Shown piece by piece: positions 36,000 through 48,155 of a stretch of 64,000 nt of DNA. Position numbers and translations under genes: made by a program. Position 1 is the first letter of the stretch. Every line of letters begins with the position of its first letter. The notes under the pieces were generated by a model. The model was not told the origin of the DNA. It did not search any database and was given only the letters and a program-made list of their open reading frames with translations. The stretch comes from Straminergon stramineum (Eukaryota; Streptophyta; Bryopsida; Hypnales; Calliergonaceae): positions 29,207,001-29,271,000 of the forward strand of contig OY987265.1 in NCBI GenBank assembly GCA_963920665.1. The letters run 5' to 3'.

Positions 36000-37618
36000 A
36001 AGCATAGTTTTTTTGTTCTGTGACAAATTTTCACCAATTTAACAGATTTGAGTGTGTCAAACTCCTTCCCTCAAGAATTGCGCCAGTGCTGTGAATGCTT
36101 GTGTCCGTTCACTGAAAAACGCACACGCTGGCACCAAGTACAGTACAACGCGAAATGCTGAGTAACCTGGAGTCGCTGGGGTGCTAAGTTACTTTTTGGG
36201 TGTCATTCTCCCTCGCCGCACCCTCCCAGGCCCGTCCCTGCAAATTCCAGCAACTGCCGAAGAGCCTGTCGATCCCATTGAAGGAACAAAAGCTCCTTCA
36301 GGAGTTCCTCCTGAAATTCATGCCGGCATCGCCGCTGTCACAGATATACAGTGACGGTACGATCGAGGCGCAGGAAACCCATAATAGTATCCCCTGGTTC
36401 TGTTCCCAGCCCATGTTTCCACAACGCACTTTGGAACGGCCGGGAATCAAGGAGCTTTTCTTTTCTTTCCCAACAGTGGGTCCGTCAGTTCGTTGTTGAG
36501 GTTTCTTTTGCGTTTGTCGCGTGGAGCGGAAACTGATGATGATTGAGACAATTAAGCTCAAGCACGGCCGACGCCACTCGAACCGAAGCGAGAGGATGTG
36601 GAGTGACAACCAATCGACTCACAGGAGACCGCGGAACGACCTGATCGTCACCAGTTATGTGGACTGGTCATTGGGGAAGAAGTTCGTGGCGGAGTAGGGC
36701 GAAGATATATAACCGGTACACTGAGATGTAAGCGGCAGAGTTGATGGTGAAGAGTTGGTGAGGTTAGGAAGCGTGTGCGATTGATCGTGGTGAGTAATAT
36801 TGTGATGACACCCGATCATTAGGTGCTGCGCCGGCCGTGCTGCCTGGTTTGATATACCTGTATAATGTATGTAGAGGGAGCAGTACTGTGGAGGCCGAAT
36901 TAGTGCTTAGATAGGGAAGAAGATCAAGGTGTTAAAGTCTCAGTGCATGTTCGTGGCTGGTCTACGGGGAAGAAGCTCGTCGGTAATGCGGCGAGGAAGA
37001 GCCGGGAGAGATGCAAGGCAGAGTTTAGATCAGGTTGGTTAGATTAGGGTGGGTGTGCAATCGATCGAGGACGTGGCATTCATTTTGTGGGGTCGTTCGA
37101 TCGGTAGGTGGTGCGCAGATCGATAATGTATGTAGAGAGTAGCGCCAGGAGGTGAAGACGGACCGTGTGTTCAGTTTGAAGGTGTGGAGGGAGGGCACAA
37201 TAGCTGATCAAATGTAGTGATATTGCAATCTTCTGATGAGCCCCGGTGTCGAGTGTTACTCTCTTTTGCTTGGGAGCTGTGCAAGTCATCTTCTAGGGAA
37301 GCTCGCCGGATCTATTTAAAATGCTGGCGAGCTAGAGTAGGAGGAGACTCGGAGCACATTACATTATTGGGGAGTGCGAGAATTCTTGTGCAGAACAAGA
37401 CAAGTCATCATGTGAGGTTTGATACGAAGCGATTGGGGTCCTCATCGGATGGTACTATATTGATAGAATTGCAGTATCTAGTCTCTGAATTTATCTTGTC
37501 AGGCTAGGTTAGGGTCGTGAGCCCGTCGAAGCCACTAAGTGCGTTTGATTACTAAAGGCTGCTTGAAAGGGAGTCATTGATTTTAAATCGTTGTTTGGAC
37601 GTCGTTGATTTGGACAAC
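36000..37618 (+). promoter_or_regulatory. GC-richer 5' flank of the photolyase/hydrolase gene
   Basis: Composition shifts from AT-rich to mixed at about 36050 and stays so through the gene, fitting a promoter and 5' UTR. An imperfect tandem duplication lies at about 36660-37140 (GGGGAAGAAG(T/C)TCGT, then AATGTATGTAGAG in both units). A frame at 36200-36499 has no recognised domain and may be part of an upstream exon. Confidence 0.4.
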
Positions 37619-40600
37619 ATGGCGTTGAGCCTTCGTTTGCCTTCATCGTCTCAATACTTGTCCCTCACTTCGAGTTTCTCGATGGAGGAGTCGAACCTAA
37701 GGGCTTTACAGTTGACATGTCAAACGAGGTTAAAGCTTTTGCTGCTCGGAATCTCTTTCACAAATTCCCAAGTGAGTGGTAAGCGCAGAAATATCTGTGT
37801 CAGGAGTTCAGAGAGAGCAGTTTCTCACCAATGCTGGTCTGAGCGTTTCTCTTCGACGAGCCGCTCTCCTTACTCACGTTCGAATAGCGAGAAATGCACT
37901 CTCAGCATTAACTCGACGAGGTGCAGAGCATGTGGAGAAATTTCAGGCACCGCTTCTTCAAGTAGGGTTACCGGAATGGAAAACAGCGCAGGCCGTGTCG
38001 TGACACATGCTAATGAAAAGAATGGGACAACGGTGATGAAGAAGGTAGCCATCGTTTGGTTCAAACATGATTTGCGAATGGACGATCACGTTGGTCTGAC
38101 CTCTGCATTGCAATACGACCACGTTCTGCCCCTTTTCATCTTCGACTCTTCCTTCTATGCTGGTACGCTCCCTGACAAATTCATTGCGATGTTATACTTT
38201 AGGGAGAGCAACTGGACCACAGGAAACAGAGTATCCAAATGCTTATTCCCAAGTACTCTTGCAAGGAGACAAATTTGTAATTTATGGAAGCTGCGTCCTC
38301 CTTATAGGTTCTGTCATCGGAGGTATAATGCATGTTGCGAGGTTAGAAAGTTCTACTTGAGAGCATAGGTGATCATCTTCAATCGTACATTTGACCTCTT
38401 AATACCCCATCAGTGGTGACGAGGACACAAGCTCGTCGAAGCCAGAACTAAGTAAGTCGAGGAATGTGCGCAGGCTGGTCTGAGGAGCGACTTTCGAGTT
38501 TGTTTGATGCTGTTGCAGATCTTAGGCGGTCGTTAAAAAGCATAGGATCAACCTTAGTGATCCGAAAAGGCCGCAGTAAAGATGTGCTACTCGCCCTCGC
38601 ACAAGAGGTGAGTATATGATATATGTTATTCATCTGCCACCGTGCGGTCAGAGGGCTATTTCGTCGGGGAGTCCCAGTTTGATGTGTCGCCTTCTCTTTC
38701 CACTTCAAGTATATAAATTTATTGTGTAAGAATTTGAGTACGCTTTCATTCTACTGCTTAAATGTGGACGAAATTGTTGTTTATGGCAGGCCGGCGCAGC
38801 AGAGATAATCGCTGAAGAGGAAACGGAGCAGATCTGGCATGACCTGGTTGGTTCTGTTTCTGCATCCCTATCTGTGAAATCTTTATCTGGTCAGAATTGT
38901 GGAGTCAAGCATTGGCGAGCTACCTTATACGACCTCGAGGTATGTAAACTCAGTCCGTCAGTCCAGATTACAATGACCTGTCAGATGAAGCAATTGGAAA
39001 GATTTGATTTTTACTTATTAAAATTGAACCTGATTTTTTGTATAATGATCTACAATGGTGTTCACTTGAAATGACGACGAATTTGCTGTGGGGTTTGAAT
39101 TTCACTGAAGGGTTTAAGGGATGTGCCTGATAACTATAAAGAGTTCACTCGCCTGCGGCGCCGAATACTCCCTCCTATGGATGCCCCAACTTCACTTCCC
39201 GCTTTGCCAGCGAATGTTGATCCAGGTGCATATTTGTTTAGAAGTTCAAGTATATTTGGTTTGATTATCAGTTTGTGGCAGGGTCATTACTGTCTATAGC
39301 CTTTCACCATTGTCTGGGACCGCCGAGAAATAGCAATCTGACCGAATGGGCTAAAAGTTTTGGTTGAGGTCTATGAGTATCACTTGGCTGGAACTGAAAC
39401 GTTATTTTTGACCACCCACACTACACTCATCCTGATCAGAAAGTTGTTGGATGGGCAGGAAAATTACCAAGCCTTGTTGATTTCATTGCAAATTGCAATT
39501 CAAAATCCAGAAAGAAGCCATTTGGTGAGGTGCTAATGGTCGCACAGAGTCAACCAGCTGAGAGCTTGCTCATGGGTACGCCACCCATTACCAATGGGAA
39601 CGCTAAACAGGTGATGAAGGCAACTAACGGTGCTGCAAGAAAATGGACTAACCTCTTGAACAAGCGAGCAGAGGAGATGCCATACAATTATGTCTGGGAG
39701 CGCAAGCGACTTAGAGATGTAGAGGAGAAGAGAGCTGAGGTTGGTGTCGGAGGAGGCACTGCAGCCTTGAAGATGCTACATGTGTATATGAAGGCGCTCG
39801 AGTCGTCGCACAACCCTCATGAAGGGTCAGTTGTTGCCATAAGTTCTCTTGATGATGCCTGTTAACATACATCAGGATGATATCCCATTTTGAGCAGGTC
39901 TTCATCTGACTCATGCCTGTATATGCGGCAGGATGTACGAGCTTATTCAGGAACTTGAGAGAAGACCTGGATCTTCTTTCAGAGCGATTTTCAATAGAGC
40001 TTTGGAGCTTGGCTCTCTTTCACGTAGACGAGTGTACCACGAAGTGATGAAATACGAACGAGATAGAGGTGGCGGCTATGTTTCCCCCTTTGGAATGTCT
40101 ACGTTTACAGCCTCTGCCGCAGTTGATGATATCAAGTCGATAGAGGTGATACCTTGAACCAAATATTTGTGAGATACTTAAGAATGCTTTCACTACATGA
40201 AAGCTATCAGAGGTTCAAGTGGCTTTAGGTTATGCTTCAGTTTGACACTTAAAATGAAATATACTTCATAGTTTTCGTGGTGCTTGAGATTCTTCTTTCA
40301 TGCATGAATCTTGGCTTAGTAATGTCTTCGATTGTGCAACAGTGGTATGAAATGATCCAAAGGAAGAGCCGGGACGAGGGATCTGAAAATGACCTCAAAG
40401 TTTGCTCGTGGAGATGGCGCGGATATCTAATCCAGGTCTTAATTCTATTCATTCTTCGCATGATCTGTACACCAATGTGTTTTTGACAATCTTTATGCTA
40501 GCTGCACAATGTAAGTAGTGGCCGACTTCCTCTTGTTGGATTATGGAATTTACATACGAATGTATCAAATATCACTCTTCTGAATCTTACGCTTTCTGGT

Positions 40601-42437
40601 ATTTGTTTTGAATGCCACAGTATTCAACACTTGGAGATGAAGGTCCTGCAGTAGTACTTATCCATGGATTTGGCGCATTTTGGGAACACTACCGGGACAA
40701 TATCCGAGGTCTTGCAGAGAAAGGCAATCGTGTATGGGGCCTGACGATGGTGGGCTTTGGCCGCTCTGAGAAGCCCCCGATTCCTTACACTGAGCTTGTC
40801 CTGGCTGAGCTTGTGAGGGACTTCATCATAGAGGTTGTTAAAGAGCCCGTCACTCTTGCAGGCAACTCCATAGGAGGTGAGCAGTATTCTCCTGTTTCGA
40901 GTCACAAGGAACTGTTGAGTGCTTCATAATTCTTTACTGAATTTAGTATCGTACTGCTACAATGTTGCAAACGTAAGCTTTCGGAGACCTATGTGTGTAT
41001 CTGCATTCAGGGTATGCAACATGTGTGGTGGCGGGGCTATGGCCCTCTATTGTAAGATCGTTGGTTCTTCTGAATTCAGCAGGACAGGTGGTCCCTAATT
41101 ATACTTCCCTGCAATATCGAAAGGTGAGATTCTGCTGCTTAACAAGTTTCTGCCGCTTAATCTTGAGAGTGAGTTCATGAAAGTAGCTGGGTGACTGCAT
41201 TGGAAAATGACTATCTGACTTATCATGTGTATAATTTACGAGGTTTCTATTTCTTGTGTAGCCGAGGGAGAAGTCCTTCCTAGCGAAACGCGGAGCACAA
41301 ATACTGCTGGTATACTTGCGGCACTTGAGCAAGCAGCTGCTGAAACGATGCTACCCGAATGTATTCCTCTAACTAATGTGTTTTGATGTATTCCCTTGCA
41401 ACTTTGGTGCTCTTCCTTCTTTGCCTTGATAATAGCCACTATTATGAGGGCTGTTTGATTTCATTCCAGATATACCCATTGATGATAATGTGTATTTGCA
41501 TCTAGATTCGCCCACACAAGGACGGAATAATGTTGAAAGAGACGTCTATTTGCGCTGACCATGTGCATGCGTACTTATTGTTTTGTCGTTAATATCAATG
41601 TTTGCAGAGAACAGCGAGAGCTGATGCGTGGCTACTCTCTGAAGTGATGCGACCCGTATCCTGTTACGACGTCTAGTTGTTTTCTTTCACCGCTGTCTCT
41701 TTGAACGAATTTGAGCACTTGCTGTGAAAGTCCAATCACAGTAGGGCTATATAGTGCTCCTAGTTTTTGCACGAAGGATGAGTGTACTAGTGAAGGATAA
41801 TTGCCGTCAGTTGATTGAAAATGTGTACTTGAAAACTTTATCATATCATAGGAATGTTATGTCGCTGTCAATAGAGGTTGTTGCGAGACGAGATGAGTGC
41901 ACCCTTGACTACAGGAAGTCCTTTGACCCTGGCTCCACGGCTGTGCTTGAGAGCATCTTTCTTTTGAATCCTCCACTGCCCATGAACTTCTACATCGACC
42001 GATATAATGGAGAGGTGTTGGTCATTCAGGTATCAATGGCACACCTCAGGCTTGCTTACGTTGCCTTGATCTTTTAGAATTTAGAATTTGAAACACGTTT
42101 ATCAATCTTGGGCCTGATCAGGCATTCACGAGATTCCTGGTGTGTGCAGGGTGTAAGAGATCCTTTGCACAATGCAACAAAGCGAGCAGCTGTACTTCAG
42201 GCTTACTGTGCCAATGTCACAATTCGGCTATTGAATGCTGGTCACTGCCCGCATGACGAGGTTCCGGATGAAGTGAACGCGTTGATCCATGACTGGTTGA
42301 GATGCTCCAACGCAGACTTAACGATGGACTCTGCGCAATTAGAGCTACAATTCCTTAGCAATGAGGATGCCGCTTATATCGTCAAAGGAGAGTCTCGACT
42401 CATCAAGTCAGACTGGTTTTCATATTTCAGTCGTTGA
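37619..42437 (+). CDS. DNA photolyase-domain / alpha-beta hydrolase fusion protein (At4g25290-like)
   Basis: Thirteen exons encode 848 residues: 37619-38162, 38474-38607, 38790-38939, 39111-39225, 39444-39825, 39932-40145, 40343-40435, 40621-40876, 41011-41123, 41262-41360, 41608-41655, 41919-42029 and 42150-42437. All phases close. Residues 1-140 are Ser/Arg-rich and look like a plastid transit peptide. Residues 143 to about 330 form the photolyase/cryptochrome N-terminal domain, opening VAIVWFKHDLRMDDH. A shortened FAD-domain-like piece follows (GGGTAALKML, then LELGSLSRRRVYHEV), but the tryptophan-rich FAD/DNA-binding core is absent. From about residue 545 an alpha/beta hydrolase domain begins, with oxyanion loop HGFGAF, nucleophile motif GNSIG (Ser627), Asp757 in GVRDPL and His785 in GHCPHD. 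Light-driven DNA repair is unlikely; the substrate is unknown. Confidence 0.93.
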
Positions 42438-43117
42438 CGGAAGAAATGACAACGAGGATAATTTTCTCTCCTCTCACTGTAAAGGCCTTTAAGCATTCGC
42501 TAGAACGACTGTACAATTGGGATCCCAGGCAGCCATGTAATTATGAAACATTTATGCTGGGTTGCAATCCACATAGAAACCCGGCCTTGATTTAATTTAT
42601 AGATACGGTGACGTCCTAATTTCTTTGCTTGTGTACTCACAAGAAATTTGTATCTACGATTTACACTGAAGACCCAATCTAACGGCTGTCTTCAGCTGAA
42701 TTCATCTGTATTTCATGGAGAGGGAGTTCTCGTCTGTTTTTTCGTTACATTGTCCTTGACAGCTGGATGTGAGTTTGCTTGACCGCCAAATTGCAAGTGA
42801 TACTGCAGGAGCTTAAGTGACGCCCCTCGGTTTTAGATTCTGATAGTTTCCGATGTCTCCCAATCAAACGAAGGTAATTTCGACAGTCTACAGCTTTGAT
42901 AGAAATAGGGAGGTCGACTTGCTTGTGTCTGTATGTTATTGATCATTTAAGCGATTGGTTCTATTTGGACTCATATGAGTCATTGGGACGTCGTAGTTAC
43001 TCACGACGCATCCATGTTGCACACTGATCTGAGTAAAGGAATCTTCTCTCTGATGTCCATAAATTGTGTTTTGAAATTCTTGGAATTTGGTAGCTCGCTG
43101 AATTGTGGGATTTAGGA
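42438..43117. other. 3' flank of the fusion gene
   Basis: This holds the probable 3' UTR and downstream DNA. No further gene is recognisable. Confidence 0.4.
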
Positions 43118-43249
43118 TTAGGTTAGCAACTCATTCACCTTTTGTGCCATGAGATAATATTCCTCTGTGCATCCTCTATCTTGGGGGAATGAGCGAGGGA
43201 CGGAAGTCGAAGAAAATCGAGGGACTTTGCTGTGAAAATTCGGTGAGAG

Positions 43250-43690
43250 GCTTCGCCATAGCGGGCCGCATAGTTGTAACAGTGTCGCGCCATGCTTTGC
43301 AGAGGCATTCATGCCAGGCTATTGGACAGAATTTCAGTTCGACGGCCATGTGGGACGAGAGGTTCATGCGCTAGAGTTCGCGGGCGTGCTTGGCATGCTG
43401 GAAACCACGGTCAACATCCTTTCAAGTGTCTAGGGAGCGCAGCACTTCAGTATAAATCGCCACAGTGGGAGTCGAAATCGATGCTGGCCGCCGGTTTGAA
43501 ACTGCCGATTTGCAGTTTCTCGAAATCAATTGTACCGCTCATTTTCTGGAGCACATTTAAAAGGACGAAGAAGCAGAGCTTCCGGCAGCTGGAGATTTGC
43601 AGAACTCGTCATTTGAGGAGGACATCGTCAATCGTGAGTGAATGTTATTTTGCAGGAGATGGAAGAGGTAGATTCGTGCCGTAATCCTTG
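43250..43690 (+). pseudogene. Possible decayed exons of an unidentified gene
   Basis: One frame from about 43275 reads through PGYWTEFQFDGHVGREVHAL and ...GMLETTVNILSSV before a stop near 43430. Another, near 43475-43630, reads ADLQFLEINCTAHFLEHI, a TAA, then EEAELPAAGDLQNSSFEED and a GTGAGT donor. The acidic, non-repetitive composition looks coding, but stops and frame changes break it. I do not recognise the family. Confidence 0.3.
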
Positions 43691-43936
43691 CATGTTCGCA
43701 TTAGTACTTTGTCGGTTGGTGGATAACTCACAAATGCATGGACCTGAGATGTGGCCTCATGTTACAGTTCACTCTAAAGAGCCAGTTTCTGAACCTGGCA
43801 TCGTGATTATCATTTTCCCAATTGCAATTGGCAAAGGCCGCGATGATCATCTTCTGAAGTGAGTTATTTCTGAATGTATTTTTTCCCCCTTCTCCCGTAT
43901 ATATAGACCTAGTTTTCACAACATCCGTCCTGCTTA

Positions 43937-44140
43937 AGGTCTTATTGCTGAGGATATTGGTCGGCAGGTGGGTGGAACAACGTTTAAATCTGTGAAAATA
44001 TCTTGGGCATTCTATGTGGCTTCTGAGACTGAAGGCTTACCCTTTTCTAGTTGATGCAGTTGAAATCATGCTTGCATCTTCACCTCGATGCTATAGGTCT
44101 TATTGCTGAGGATATTGATCGGCAGGTGGGTGGAACAATT
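43937..44140 (+). repeat. Direct repeat of ~44 bp, period 158
   Basis: AGGTCTTATTGCTGAGGATATT, TCGGCAGGTGGGTGGAACAA occurs from about 43938 and again from 44095 with a single mismatch inside. The intervening DNA is not obviously duplicated. There is no gene context. Confidence 0.75.
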
Positions 44141-45103
44141 GAGAAACATATTACATTGGAATCCTTGTTTTTAAATTCTGCACTCGTCGGACAAGTATTG
44201 GCTTTTTTCATCGTAAACTTCCAGTTTAGCAGTGAGACGATTGATTAGGCTTCTTAGTATATCGTTTTGATCGGACCATGCTTCATGTGTCTGGCAACCC
44301 TAAAAATGATACGTATGTTCTATGAACGATGATGAAAATGAGCAGGACCCCAAGCATGCTACTTGTAGTTACTGGTTTAGTATTCAGTGGAGAGGTCATC
44401 GACCAGTATTTTTCTTTTCTTTGTTGTTCAGATGTTGGCTTATGGACGGAGAGTACTCTTCGTAGTGGTTTTTGCTCTTGTTGCAGGCCGCCTCAATTTC
44501 GAGGAGGTCGGTCAGTGCTTGTTCTGTTACAAATGCCTCAGTTTTACTCCAGAAGATATAACTAGTATGAACATTGTTTCATTTGTGTTACCCTGACAAT
44601 CCTTTCATTAGACCAGGAGCATTGTTCCATCGTTATAATTCCCACTGTGTATACATCTAAACAAATTATAAGTTGGAAATTTATTAATTGATCTTTCCAA
44701 CGCATCCACGTTAAGCATACTGGTGTTTGGTTCAGAGCTTCGAAAGGTCGGTTTCAAGGTCCAACCATTCGATAACAGTCCCTTGTGCAGGAAGTAAGCT
44801 TAGTCATCGCTGGCATGGGACTTCTCTCTGAGATTCGGGATTACGTATGGTTCCGACGTAGGACTTTATTGGTTAACGTACTGATTCAAACTTTCAATTG
44901 TATTTAATTTATGATCAGCTGTTGGAAACAGTTTATTAAGACGAAACAGTTTCAAAAATAAAATGTAATTTGCTTATGAAGTCCTCTCATTTAAATGGTT
45001 AAAATAGCTGGCTTTGCGATTTCTTTTGTCAAATTCAGAGATGTTCATGTCACGATGTTCGGTTATTGGTTCAGAACTGATTCTCCGTTCTTGAATTCAG
45101 TAC
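44141..45103. other. Intergenic, no gene seen
   Basis: Short frames only, none with a domain or splice-supported continuation. Confidence 0.35.
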
Positions 45104-45511
45104 TAAGAGCAGCTCCACCGCACACCGAAGCACAGGCGCAACCGGAACTGTTGCGTGAAGGCAGCGCTTTAGAGCTCCACTGCGTCACCGCAAAAGGGTT
45201 TCCTGATTTCTTGGGCAACGCTGCAAGGCTCCGTCCACGCCATTTTCAAGGTCTTTTGAGACCACTCAAGAGCTCACGCAACGATTCAATCTTTTGACTA
45301 TGGAAGAATCATTCTCTTTGTGTCTTTTGTGACATCATTGATGTTGTAAAACAAGTTGGGTAAGGCGTTGCTGGTTGCCGAGTGATGAAGCGTGAATTGC
45401 ACTGCGGCACTTCCATAAGAAGCGGAGACTGAACGGTCACTGTCCCGCGATGTCCCTCTGTTAAAACCATTTCACGGTTCTTTCTCCGTTCATGCGGTGA
45501 AGCTGCTCTAA
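45104..45511. mobile_element. PIF/Harbinger (Tourist)-like MITE, ~400 bp
   Basis: TAA at 45104-45106 is followed by GAGCAGCTCCACCGC. On the right GCGGTGAAGCTGCTC is followed by TAA at 45509-45511. The 15-bp inverted repeats match at 14 positions, and the 3-bp TAA duplication fits the TWA target of PIF/Harbinger elements. No transposase is present; the interior is GC-richer than its surroundings. Confidence 0.7.
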
Positions 45512-46596
45512 TAACCCTTGTATTGATCACATACAACCAGGCTACTCATGGAACGGGGAGCACCATCCAAATGAATAATCGGACTCAATGCTTTATCCAG
45601 TGCAAGCTCGAGAATGGGTAAACGATATCCAACATATGATAAGTTGGATTCATGTTCTCTCAATTACTCCAGAGTTCCCGGTATCATTACCATTCTTGAA
45701 CCAGTTTGGAAGACCAACAACCTTTTGGAAGAAATCATGTGCAGGTATATTTGAAGAGAGTGGTGCAGAAAATAGTGGAAGAATCAAATGACAGAGAGAA
45801 TGACGGAGAACACATATCTTAGAAGTCAAAAGCACATCTAAAAGGTATCTTTGTTGCCGAAATAAAAACAATTTATGCGCAAGAAAGATTTTTTTTAGAG
45901 GTACAAACGCATCGACCTCTTCTGGACAGCGCTTCATGTTTGCCACTTGTCGGATACAGCAGCGTCGAAGATTCTACTAAGAGTTGTTAATTTTGGATCA
46001 CAATAAGTTCAGCTTATTGATAATTTTATTCAACAACTGAATGTCCAAGACGTGTGATAGGGCTACACGATGTTCGTTCATTGTTTCTACGGCGCTGAGT
46101 GCTGACATAAGTTACTTACCTCATCATCGTGACGTTCAGTTGGGGTTCGACAAACCTGGGGCAGCATCCTGGACTTGTTGTGCACTTCCGTACACAGGAT
46201 TTTGCCGTTGTTGGTGTACTGTACCGTAAAAACGAACTGAAGAGGCTCACAATCTTTCGGAATTCGGATACCATATCACATTCCTGCGGTACTTACACCC
46301 GAACTCTCTTTAGTTGCACACCGTTTGTACTTGCAAGTTCCCTTTCTATTTTGAGAATCTTTCATGTTGCGAACAAATCTGATTGGACCATTTCCATCTC
46401 TAGGGATGTTTCAAGACCACGTACGACCCATCTTGCAATCGTATCGATTTTGTAAATTTTGAAGTACCAAAATGTCAGCAAAGCATAATATTCCTGCAAC
46501 GCCCAAATCTGGTTCTCAACTTTTATTCCTTTTTTCGGCCACCGTGTACTGGTCACTTACGATTCTGTCGCTCACTGTGCAACGGTGCTTACGATT
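45512..46596. other. Intergenic, no gene seen
   Basis: No recognisable coding or repeat structure beyond scattered short frames. Confidence 0.35.
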
Positions 46597-46791
46597 TTAA
46601 CCCCTGAAGGACGGATTCGTCACCTGTGCATCTTGAGCAAAAGATGAACTAGAATCACTCATTGAAGGTCAACCTACTGTAGAAGACCATCTCCTTTCCA
46701 GACAGATTCTGAGGAGGAAAGACTCTTTCTCTTCCAAATAGAAAGATGCTTTGTCATTCATTGGATACTAACAATGTCCTTCTAGGATTAA
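46597..46791. mobile_element. piggyBac-like MITE (TTAA target), 195 bp
   Basis: TTAA at 46597-46600 is followed by CCCCTGAAGGAC, and GTCCTTCTAGGA precedes TTAA at 46788-46791. The interior CATTGAAGGTCAACCTACTG, TAGAAGA and TGTCATTCATTGGATAC segments match the MITE at 20094-20330, so both belong to one family. Confidence 0.8.
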
Positions 46792-46879
46792 AGTCCAACT
46801 CAATGAGGAATTTGTGGTTCAAAGGGTTGGAATTTGATTGAAAAGTTGTTGTTTTATGAACTCAATGAGAAAGCTTGTT

Positions 46880-47150
46880 CACATGGCAAAAAGTTCATTC
46901 ATTATTTCACAATCTAAAGGGACACATTTAAATAGCGATTGGAACCTTGTAGAGAATTAGGTGATTGACATTAGCATTGAAAAGGGCAAGAATAGAGTGC
47001 CCTCCTAGGATTCAAAACTGGAAGCTACATGATTTTTCTTTTACCACCTAAAATGTATCTTCTCCTCTAACAAAAGACTTCATATAGAATATTCCTTCAA
47101 TTGTCATTCTTATGCTAATTTTTTTTGTAAATCCCATAAATATAATTATG
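46880..47150. repeat. Dispersed repeat, copy 2 (related to 35355-35660)
   Basis: It shares ordered landmarks with 35355-35660, beginning ACATGGCAAAAAGTTCATTC and including GAAGCTACAT and AATGTATCTTCTCCTCT. Its boundaries are not defined. Confidence 0.5.
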
Positions 47151-48155
47151 CAGTCACTAAAGGGGTGACAATGGACTACCTTCCTTAGAGTACAATATGT
47201 GCTCTATAGTATGATATCTCCTATACTGCAAAGGTGTCTTTGAAGGTGTAATGTGCTCTCTAGTTATTGTGCCCATAACTAAAAACACCCTTGCATTTTA
47301 AAAAAATTTGACAATCCTAAAAGTTGAACTTCAAAAACTGAAGTCCCTTTGTACAATGAATGACAATACAACATACAAAAACTAAAGATAAGATAGGAGC
47401 ACCTACAAGAATTCATTTCCATTCTTCGGCACATAAAAAACAATTTAGAAAGAACACTTCCATGAGTCAAAATCACTACAATTTTTCAAAAGCAACCAAT
47501 GAGAGGTGAATAGTTTTTTGAAGCAATTGAGACATTTTGTGCTTCAAAGCTGTCTGATAAAGGTGAATCTAGTGTTAGATATAGGTTATCATATGTTTTC
47601 AACTTTGAAAATTGATAAAATATTACTGAAGTGTCGAAAAATTACTAACCCACCTGGATTCCCTTTCTCTTGAGTTTACTAATTTAACCTCATCAATTTT
47701 TTTTTTCATTCACTGAGTCGGACGTTCCAGTATCGTCGTCCACTTCGTCCATTGAGTTCGTCTCTGTCGTCGTATCCGCAACTGATTCCTCGTCTAGCAC
47801 CCTTTTTGATCCCTTTCGTCGTGCATGGCCCTGGCCTCCGCCATCGCGAAGTCTCCGCAGCTTCGTACTCCACGGCTGGCCCCCCGACCAGTCCTCGCCT
47901 GCTCTTTCTCCCTCTTCAATTCACTTCTGACTAGGAAGAACTCCGCAAGCTGGCGGATTTCGACTCTCAAACTGGATGAATTGCGCTTGGAAGGAATGAT
48001 GGAAGTCTAAGCTGCGAGCTCACATCCACTCGCTTCCTTTCGTGATTTCACGTCGGCATGTTGAGTAGTATCAGTTTCTGCCTCTCGGCGCTCTTGGGGT
48101 TCGTGTGGTGCGAGTTGGCTTCTCTCGCGGTTTTCTAGCAAGGACTCTGACGGCC
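47151..48155 (+). promoter_or_regulatory. Upstream flank of the aldehyde dehydrogenase gene
   Basis: AT-rich DNA changes at about 47710 to pyrimidine- and CG-richer sequence, consistent with promoter and 5' UTR. An ATG at 47825 opens a 61-residue frame rich in Ala, Ser and Arg (MALASAIAKSPQLRTPR...) that ends at 48010 before the main start. It would be an upstream ORF or, with alternative splicing, another targeting exon. Confidence 0.4.

Noticed and set aside
36200..36499. 99-codon frame in the 5' flank of the fusion gene
   Set aside because: No ATG-supported start, no known domain; more likely 5' UTR or promoter DNA.
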